DNA of 57,642 bases, taken from assembly GCA_031418215.1 (NCBI GenBank), contig JANOXC010000124.1, positions 1-57,642 on the forward strand, given 5' to 3'. The stretch's first letter is position 1. Every line of letters starts with the position of its first letter. Shown piece by piece: positions 51,813 to 57,642 of the stretch. Under the pieces are notes generated by a model, which was not told the DNA's origin, did not search any database, and saw nothing but the letters and a program-made list of their open reading frames with translations. Made by a program: the position numbers and the translations under genes. This DNA is from JANOXC01 sp031418215. GTDB taxonomy: Bacteria; Bacteroidota; Bacteroidia; AKYH767-A; OLB10.

Positions 51813-53069
51813 CTATTTGTTCGGATAATTCATCTTGAGGTAATTAGAAATTATTTCTGTAGCACCGCTTTTGCTTTCTACATATTGCAAATTCTTTTTA
51901 CTTATATCGTTAATTTTCTCTTTGTTGTTCGTCAAGAGTTCAAAATTTTCAAGGAAGGAAGCGTAATCAACAATTGAAAATGCTGTTTGCAATTTTACAA
52001 GATCAACAGCTTCTTTGAATTTTTGATAATTAGGCCCGAAGAAAATCGGTAACCCAAATACAGCCGCTTCCAATATGTTGTGTATGCCAACGCCAAATCC
52101 CCCGCCGATATAAGCAATGTCACCGTAAGCATATAACCTCGAAAGAAGCCCGACATTGTCTATAATCAACACTTTTTTTTCCGCAAGAAAGGTCTTGTCA
52201 ATTACATCAGAAAACTCAGAATATAAAATAACAGGCAATTCAATTTGACTTTTCAGTTTATTGATTGCATAACTATTTATTTCATGCGGTGCAATGATAT
52301 ATTTCCAGCCAGGCTTCCTTGAATTGATCAATTGTAACAGCAATTGCTCATCGGTAGCCCAGGTGCTTCCTGCAATAAGTACTTGATTTTGATTTACAAA
52401 ATGATCAAGGCCATCGATTGGTGAATTTTTCGAGCGCGTTTTAATTACCCTGTCAAAACGGGTGTCGCCGCTAACAGTAACATTGGTAAGTGAATGGTTA
52501 TAGAGAAGTTCAAGTGAAGCTTGATCCTGAACAAAGAGATGCGTGATGCGTTGTATTATTTTGTAAAAAAACAATCCGTATTTTTTAAAATAAATTTGTG
52601 ATGGGCGGAAAATAGCAGAGATAACGAATACAGGAATTTTTCTTTCATAAAGGGCTTTAATATAAAAATGCCAGAACTCATATTTTACAATGATAACAAA
52701 AACAGGTTTAACAAGTTCAATGAATCGCCTGCTGTTGATGGGTCCATCCAATGGAAGATAAAAGACATAATCAGCTGAAGGGTCGTCTTTTTTCAGGTTG
52801 TAACCTGATGGTGAAAAAAATGTAAGAACAATTTTATGGTTTGGATAATGCTGTCTTAATTGATCAAGCACAGGTTTTCCTTGTTCAAATTCCCCCAATG
52901 ATGAACAATGAAACCAAATTCTTTTTTCTCCCGGGTTTAACCTGTATCGCAAGGCCTGGAAATAAAAACGGCGTCCTTTAATCCAGTCTTTAGCTTTCAT
53001 GTTGAAAAGGGAAGCTATTCTGATTGCTGAGCCATAAAACTTTACAAAGACCCAATATATATATGCCAT
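51813..53069 (-). CDS. waaA: 3-deoxy-D-manno-octulosonic acid (Kdo) transferase
   Basis: A 418-residue inner-membrane glycosyltransferase that adds Kdo to the lipid A precursor in LPS assembly. Residues 1-25 form the membrane anchor. The characteristic FHCSSLGEFEQGKPVL (about residue 53) holds the catalytic glutamate, and VLTFFSPSGYNL follows as the typical N-domain segment. The C-terminal half has the nucleotide-sugar fold with GSTWATDEQ, IIAPHE, DNVGLLSRLYAYGDIAYIGGGFG and HNILEAAVFGLPIFFGPNY. The ATG at 53069 shares one base with the stop of the gene before it (TGATG), showing translational coupling. Confidence 0.96.
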   Translation of the reverse strand: MAYIYWVFVKFYGSAIRIASLFNMKAKDWIKGRRFYFQALRYRLNPGEKRIWFHCSSLGEFEQGKPVLDQLRQHYPNHKIVLTFFSPSGYNLKKDDPSADYVFYLPLDGPINSRRFIELVKPVFVIIVKYEFWHFYIKALYERKIPVFVISAIFRPSQIYFKKYGLFFYKIIQRITHLFVQDQASLELLYNHSLTNVTVSGDTRFDRVIKTRSKNSPIDGLDHFVNQNQVLIAGSTWATDEQLLLQLINSRKPGWKYIIAPHEINSYAINKLKSQIELPVILYSEFSDVIDKTFLAEKKVLIIDNVGLLSRLYAYGDIAYIGGGFGVGIHNILEAAVFGLPIFFGPNYQKFKEAVDLVKLQTAFSIVDYASFLENFELLTNNKEKINDISKKNLQYVESKSGATEIISNYLKMNYPNK

Positions 53070-53824
53070 CAATACAGGTAATATTTTTCAGGAGCAGCTT
53101 TATATATTGGCAGTATCCACCCTATCCGAACTCCCATTAAAACATCAATCCGTTTTTGTGTATCGCCTTTTTCTTCGTCAAAATTGATTGTTCTTCTGCT
53201 CTGCGTAAATCCTTCCATCGCTTCAATAGCACAGTAAAAATTAACCAATCGGTGATTGCCAATATATATATAACCTGCAGATTGACGCAAACAAAAACCA
53301 CTGGTTAGCCTATCATAGCCTTTGGCATAATCTTCCCGGACGGCAGGTACTACTTTTTCTTTATCCTCAACACGTATTTTATGCCTGATATAACCGACTC
53401 CGCCTGAAATGAAAAAACCGGAATTTGGATTCGGTTTTGATGAGGTAAGCATTTTGCCTCCTCCAAGCGTTAGGTAATAACCTCTTTCAAATACCCTTAC
53501 ATCAGCAAATTTACCATCGGTCCCAATAATTTCACCCTGACTGGTAACGAGGTTGGAAAACAATCCAGGTTGCTTCACATCACTTCCAAAAATAAAACAG
53601 CCCTGAGCTTCCAGGAACCACCGCGATTTATTTTTATAAATTACATTTAAGCCAAGGCTTGAACTCAGTCCGAATCGGTCTTTCAAGTCACCCAAAGGAG
53701 CCTGAATGGCAAAAGAAGGTACAACAAGAGTCATGCTGATCGAGGAATCCCGCAAACTACCTTGCCCGTTTAAAACCAGAGGTAAACATACCCCAAAGAC
53801 CATCCATGACCAAAAACGCTTCAT
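53069..53824 (-). CDS. Probable outer-membrane protein upstream of waaA
   Basis: A 251-residue protein of unknown function. It has a signal peptide (MKRFWSWMVFGVCLPLVLNGQG) and a beta-rich mature part with glycine/aromatic strands (SGFFISGGVGYIRHKIRV; LTSGFCLRQSAGYIYIG; VLMGVRIGWILPIY). It is probably an outer-membrane barrel. The ATG at 53824 is chosen over a TTG 18 bases upstream, because that TTG lies within a promoter-like TACCTTAG sequence. Its stop overlaps the waaA start, so the two are expressed together, which suggests a role in LPS or envelope assembly. Confidence 0.7.
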   Translation of the reverse strand: MKRFWSWMVFGVCLPLVLNGQGSLRDSSISMTLVVPSFAIQAPLGDLKDRFGLSSSLGLNVIYKNKSRWFLEAQGCFIFGSDVKQPGLFSNLVTSQGEIIGTDGKFADVRVFERGYYLTLGGGKMLTSSKPNPNSGFFISGGVGYIRHKIRVEDKEKVVPAVREDYAKGYDRLTSGFCLRQSAGYIYIGNHRLVNFYCAIEAMEGFTQSRRTINFDEEKGDTQKRIDVLMGVRIGWILPIYKAAPEKYYLY

Positions 53825-53977
53825 GTGGGCTAAGGTAAACAATTACCTGAATGAAAATTTCCGTTTTTCATTCGGGATTTCTTCGCTAATTTAATTTTAT
53901 CTTCGCACCTCCTTTCCGCCGATTCAGCTCAATCCTGAGTCATCTGAAAATAAATCACCTCAATAAAAAAAGAGCTT

Positions 53978-55117
53978 ATGGAAGCAGTAAAAAAAATGCA
54001 AATGGTTGACCTCGGCAGCCAATACAGTAAAATAAAGCAGGAAATTGATGCTGCAATTATGGAGGTGGTTGCCTCTTCCGCTTTCATTAACGGCCCTGCT
54101 GTTAAGGAGTTTGCAAAGGAGTTGGAGGATTATCTTGATGTAAAAAATGTAATTCCTTGTGCCAATGGTACCGATGCATTGCAGATAGCAATGATGGCCT
54201 TAAACTTTAAGCCCGGGGACGAAGTTATTACTGCCAGCTTTACCTATGTGGCCACTGCTGAGGTAATTGCCCTCCTAAAACTCAAACCTGTTTTGGTTGA
54301 TGTTAACCCTGATACTTTTACCCTTGATCCTACGGCAGTTGAAAAAGCCATCACCAGTAAAACAGTGGGTATTGTTCCCGTTCACCTTTTCGGACAATGT
54401 GCCGATATGCAGGCCTTAATGGAAATCTCAAATGAACACAACCTGGCTGTTATTGAAGATACTGCCCAAGCAATAGGCGCAGATTTTACAATGAAAAATA
54501 AATTAACGTACAAAGCAGGAACAATAGGTAAGGTAGGGACTACTTCGTTCTTCCCTTCTAAAAACCTGGGTGCAATGGGAGATGGCGGGGCCATTTTTAC
54601 CAATGATGATGAATTGGCCGCTCGTCTGCGTATGATTTGCAACCATGGGCAATCCACGTTATATCATCACGATGATATTGGTGTTAATTCAAGGCTTGAT
54701 TCTATTCAGGCTGCCATTTTACGTGTTAAATTACGTCGCCTCAATGATTATTGCACGGCACGTCAACAAGCTGCAGCATTTTATGACGCGGCATTCAAGC
54801 ACAATCCCAAGATAAAAACACCAGTTCATCAAACGGGATCATCCCATGTTTTTCACCAATATACACTTGTATTAAATGGTGTGAGCCGAACAGCTTTGAA
54901 GGATTATCTTGCAACAAAGGGTATTCCAGCGATGATTTACTATCCCATTCCATTGCACATGCAAAAAGCATATATGGATCCTCGTTATAAACACGGTGAT
55001 TTCCCTGTAACGGAACATCTCTGTAACCATGTGATTTCCTTGCCAATGCATACTGAGCTCAGTCATGATGATTTAAAATATATTACAGAGAGTGTACTTG
55101 AATTTGTAAATCGCTAG
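53978..55117 (+). CDS. DegT/DnrJ/EryC1 aminotransferase, WbpE-like
   Basis: A 379-residue PLP enzyme that aminates a keto-sugar nucleotide. The PLP lysine is K195 in FFPSKNLG; other landmarks are CANGTDALQIAMMAL, EVITASFTYVATAE, PVHLFGQCADM, IEDTAQAIGA, GDGGAIFTNDDELA and GVNSRLDSIQAAIL. This set matches WbpE, the aminotransferase that makes UDP-2-acetamido-3-amino-glucuronate, better than the general GDP- or dTDP-sugar enzymes. The partial gene at the right edge begins like the acetyltransferase WbpD, the next step in that pathway. The dehydrogenase downstream may supply the uronic acid. Assignment to this exact sugar is inferred. Confidence 0.88.
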   Translation: MEAVKKMQMVDLGSQYSKIKQEIDAAIMEVVASSAFINGPAVKEFAKELEDYLDVKNVIPCANGTDALQIAMMALNFKPGDEVITASFTYVATAEVIALLKLKPVLVDVNPDTFTLDPTAVEKAITSKTVGIVPVHLFGQCADMQALMEISNEHNLAVIEDTAQAIGADFTMKNKLTYKAGTIGKVGTTSFFPSKNLGAMGDGGAIFTNDDELAARLRMICNHGQSTLYHHDDIGVNSRLDSIQAAILRVKLRRLNDYCTARQQAAAFYDAAFKHNPKIKTPVHQTGSSHVFHQYTLVLNGVSRTALKDYLATKGIPAMIYYPIPLHMQKAYMDPRYKHGDFPVTEHLCNHVISLPMHTELSHDDLKYITESVLEFVNR

Positions 55118-55183
55118 CTTGGCATGTAACAATTTAAAGCTTTAAGGGTATAATAGTGGGATTAATAAAACAAAAAAATAAGA

Positions 55184-56515
55184 ATGAATATAGCAGTAGT
55201 AGGAACAGGGTATGTAGGACTGGTTACAGGAACATGTTTTGCAGAAATGGGCAACCATGTAATTTGTGTGGATATTGATGCCGCAAAAATTGAAAAAATG
55301 CGTAGTGGCAGTATTCCTATTTATGAACCACATCTTGATGTTTTATTTGAACGTAATATTCGCCAGGGCAGATTGCTTTTTACTACCAACCTCGAAGAAG
55401 CTATTGCTGATGCAACGGTAATTTTTATGGCTTTACCAACGCCTCCCGGTGAAGATGGTTCAGCCGATTTATCCTATGTTTTAGGGGTAGCATCACAGTT
55501 GGGAAAGCTGATTAAAGATTATAAAATTATTATCAATAAAAGCACCGTACCTGTTGGCACTGCAGAGAAAGTGCGTGAAGCGATTGCAAAAAACTGCGGC
55601 GTGCACTTTGATGTGATTTCGAACCCGGAATTTCTGCGTGAAGGTTTTGCGGTTGATGATTTCATGAAACCTGATCGCGTAGTAATTGGTACTCGATCAG
55701 AGAAGGCAAAAAAAATAATGAGTGATTTATATGCTCCTTTTGTAAGACAGGGAAATCCTATTTACTTTATGGATGAACGTTCATCGGAACTTACAAAGTA
55801 CGCTGCAAATGCATTCCTGGCAACCAAAATCACTTTCATGAATGAAATAGCGAATTTGTGTGAGAAAGTAGGCGCCAATGTAGATGCAGTTCGCATCGGT
55901 ATTGGATCGGATTCACGAATTGGAAAGCGCTTTCTCTTTGCCGGTATTGGTTATGGAGGTTCTTGTTTTCCGAAGGATGTGCAGGCTTTGTATCATATCG
56001 CCTCTGAATGTCAATATGATTTTAAAATTCTAACCTCGGTGATGGATATTAATGAAAGGCAGAAGGTGATTTTGGCTGACAAAGTGCGCAATTATTTCAA
56101 TGGTGATTTAAAAGGCAAGAAATTTGCAATTTGGGGATTGGCCTTCAAGCCTGATACAGATGATATCAGGGAAGCACCGGCATTATATATTATTCGCGAG
56201 TTGCTTGCAGCAGGTGCAACCATTAGTGCCTTTGATCCGGAAGCTACAGAGAATGTTAAACGTTTGCTTGGCGACACAATTCATTATGCTGCTGATCCAT
56301 ATGATGCTTTGACCGAAGCTGATGCATTGCTTATTGCAACGGAGTGGTCGTTGTTCAGAACACCGGATTTTGAGAAGATGAAACAGCTGATGAAATCACG
56401 TGCCATCTTTGACGGCCGTAACTTGTATGACTTACAACGAATGATAGAGTTGGGATTTTATTATAACAGTATTGGCCGTGAAACGGTGCAAACTGCTGTC
56501 CCGACTTTCTCGTAA
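55184..56515 (+). CDS. ugd: UDP-glucose (or UDP-hexose) 6-dehydrogenase
   Basis: A 443-residue NAD-dependent enzyme that oxidises the C6 hydroxyl of a UDP-hexose to a carboxylate. It has the NAD fold GTGYVGLVTG (residues 7-16), the substrate segment SNPEFLREG, the catalytic cysteine C261 in GYGGSCFPKD, and the C-terminal UDP-binding domain with AFKPDTDDIREAP. UDP-glucose is the commonest substrate, giving UDP-glucuronate for the next enzyme; UDP-GlcNAc (WbpA-like) is an alternative given the WbpE-like neighbour. It follows the aminotransferase by 66 bases. Confidence 0.93.
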   Translation: MNIAVVGTGYVGLVTGTCFAEMGNHVICVDIDAAKIEKMRSGSIPIYEPHLDVLFERNIRQGRLLFTTNLEEAIADATVIFMALPTPPGEDGSADLSYVLGVASQLGKLIKDYKIIINKSTVPVGTAEKVREAIAKNCGVHFDVISNPEFLREGFAVDDFMKPDRVVIGTRSEKAKKIMSDLYAPFVRQGNPIYFMDERSSELTKYAANAFLATKITFMNEIANLCEKVGANVDAVRIGIGSDSRIGKRFLFAGIGYGGSCFPKDVQALYHIASECQYDFKILTSVMDINERQKVILADKVRNYFNGDLKGKKFAIWGLAFKPDTDDIREAPALYIIRELLAAGATISAFDPEATENVKRLLGDTIHYAADPYDALTEADALLIATEWSLFRTPDFEKMKQLMKSRAIFDGRNLYDLQRMIELGFYYNSIGRETVQTAVPTFS

Positions 56516-56596
56516 ATTATATATATTGACTTCAGTTATTTCTTCATTTGCATCAAAGCATGTACATAAAATAAGATTTTTTTTAAAAACCTAACC

Positions 56597-57574
56597 ATGC
56601 CAAACAAACGTGTGCTTATTACCGGTGCTGCCGGCTTTCTTGGTTCTCATCTCTGCGACCGTTTTATCAAAGAAGGGTTTGATGTAGTTGCAATGGACAA
56701 TCTTATTACCGGAGACCTGCGCAACATTGAGCACCTGATGAAACTTAAGGAGTTCGAATTTTATCATCATGATGTAAGTAAATATGTGCATGTTTCAGGG
56801 CCTGTTGATTATATTCTGCATTTTGCGTCACCTGCAAGCCCAATTGATTATCTGAAAATTCCAATACAGACGTTAAAGGTGGGATCATTAGGCACCCATA
56901 ACCTGCTTGGTTTCGCAAGAGTGAAAAACGCAAGGATACTGGTTGCTTCAACAAGTGAAGTTTATGGTGACCCCAGTGTTCATCCGCAAAGCGAAGATTA
57001 TTGGGGAAACGTAAATCCAATTGGTCCGCGCGGAGTTTATGATGAAGCAAAACGATTTCAGGAAGCAATAACTATGGCATACCATACTTATCATGGATTG
57101 CAAACCCGCATAATCCGAATATTTAATACCTATGGCCCACGTATGCGATTAAATGATGGTCGTGTGTTGCCGGCTTTTATAGGGCAGGCTATTCGCGGGG
57201 AAGACCTAACCGTTTTTGGAGATGGCAGTCAGACTCGCTCTTTTTGTTATGTGGATGATTTGGTGGAAGGTATCTATCGCTTGTTGATGAGTGATTATGT
57301 GTATCCCGTAAACATTGGAAACCCTGCAGAAATAACGATTAAAGAATTTGGAGAAGAAATAATTAAATTAACCGGAACAAGTCAAAAATTAATTTCTAAA
57401 CCCCTGCCTCAGGATGACCCAAAGCAACGAAAACCGGATATTTCAAAGGCAATAGAGATATTAAAATGGGAGCCTAAAGTGAGTCGTGCCGAAGGATTAA
57501 AAATTACTTTTGAGTATTTTAAATCTTTACCAAAAGAAGAATTATTTAAAACAGAACACCGCAGCTTTAATTAA
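56597..57574 (+). CDS. UDP-glucuronate decarboxylase-like SDR (UDP-xylose synthase)
   Basis: A 325-residue extended SDR. The NAD motif is TGAAGFLGSHLCDRF (residues 9-23), the active site has the serine of STSEVYG and the Y-x3-K of GVYDEAKRF, and the substrate arm shows FNTYGPRM with the arginine-rich QTRSFCYVDDLVEG. The stretch FASPASPIDYLKIPIQTLKVGS is diagnostic of UDP-glucuronate decarboxylases (UXS), which form UDP-xylose. It thus uses the product of the preceding dehydrogenase if that makes UDP-glucuronate. The next gene starts three bases after its stop. Confidence 0.92.
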   Translation: MPNKRVLITGAAGFLGSHLCDRFIKEGFDVVAMDNLITGDLRNIEHLMKLKEFEFYHHDVSKYVHVSGPVDYILHFASPASPIDYLKIPIQTLKVGSLGTHNLLGFARVKNARILVASTSEVYGDPSVHPQSEDYWGNVNPIGPRGVYDEAKRFQEAITMAYHTYHGLQTRIIRIFNTYGPRMRLNDGRVLPAFIGQAIRGEDLTVFGDGSQTRSFCYVDDLVEGIYRLLMSDYVYPVNIGNPAEITIKEFGEEIIKLTGTSQKLISKPLPQDDPKQRKPDISKAIEILKWEPKVSRAEGLKITFEYFKSLPKEELFKTEHRSFN

Positions 57575-57577
57575 GAA

Positions 57578-57642
57578 ATGGAGAAAGAATATTCAGCGCA
57601 CCAATCCGCATTTATTGATGAAGGTTGTAGCATCGGAAAGGG
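57578..57642 (+). CDS. Start of a left-handed beta-helix acetyltransferase (truncated by window edge)
   Basis: Only 21 codons are visible. The residues HQSAFIDEGCSIGKG have the hexapeptide-repeat look (x-I-D-x-G, x-I-G-x-G) of a WbpD-like UDP-sugar N-acetyltransferase N-terminus. It begins three bases after the UXS-like gene and continues past the window. The call rests on so little sequence that it is tentative. Confidence 0.5.
   Translation, partial: MEKEYSAHQSAFIDEGCSIGK

Overview
The window is chromosomal DNA of a member of the Bacteroidota, probably of the Chitinophagales/Sphingobacteriales type; the genus cannot be fixed from the sequence. The evidence is a C-terminal type IX secretion (T9SS) tail on a secreted esterase, a giant adhesin with 20 PKD repeats, a head-GIN lipoprotein, AT-rich DNA (about 38% GC by eye), near absence of Shine-Dalgarno sequences, and many promoters of the Bacteroidota form TAnnTTTG. 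There is no prophage, plasmid, CRISPR array or rRNA operon. Coding density is high and most genes are housekeeping or cell-envelope genes.

Layout. 1-2.7 kb: a cut-off phospholipase-D-type cardiolipin synthase gene diverging from a DsbD-type reductase. 2.7-3.7 kb: a block of short inverted-repeat elements, one of which appears to enclose a small GIY-YIG nuclease gene; this is the most unusual part of the window. 3.7-12.6 kb: lpdA, lnt, a GT-C-like membrane protein, a dipeptide epimerase, an Nfu-type Fe-S scaffold, nadB and a LuxE-like protein, followed by a solo copy of the repeat element. 12.9-23.4 kb: small membrane and outer-membrane proteins, the T9SS esterase, a fatty-acid desaturase, a dCMP deaminase, a CtpA-type protease, a second GT-C-like protein, a thioesterase, lipoproteins and a radical SAM/SPASM enzyme. 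23.5-28.7 kb: an RND/MMPL exporter, rfbA, a nucleotide-sugar SDR and a polyprenyl synthase in one direction. 28.8-37.3 kb (minus strand): a small membrane protein, the 2005-residue PKD protein, a histidine kinase and exonuclease III. 37.6-40.7 kb: an orphan helical protein, an OmpA-type lipoprotein, a single-domain response regulator and tRNA-Phe. 40.9-47.3 kb: coaX, an outer-membrane protein, lptC, a small membrane protein and a 1122-residue propeller/barrel protein. 47.5-53.8 kb: an M20 peptidase, fbp, serA, waaA (Kdo transferase) and an outer-membrane protein. 54.0 kb to the end: a nucleotide-sugar cluster (WbpE-like aminotransferase, UDP-sugar dehydrogenase, UDP-xylose synthase-like SDR, start of a left-handed beta-helix acetyltransferase), which continues beyond the window.

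How the genes fit together. Many products serve the envelope: Lnt matures the lipoproteins seen here, LptC and WaaA build and move LPS, RfbA and the right-edge cluster supply sugars for surface polysaccharide, and the PKD, GIN, OmpA and barrel proteins are its surface components. The histidine kinase and response regulator are both orphans and lie about 10 kb apart.

Best lead for something undescribed: five copies of an element bounded by the same imperfect inverted arms. Four are about 116-126 bp and empty; one is 526 bp and holds the GIY-YIG nuclease. This looks like a nuclease-bearing element with internally deleted derivatives, comparable in logic to REP/RAYT systems but with a different enzyme. 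Ownership and mobility are inferred, not shown.
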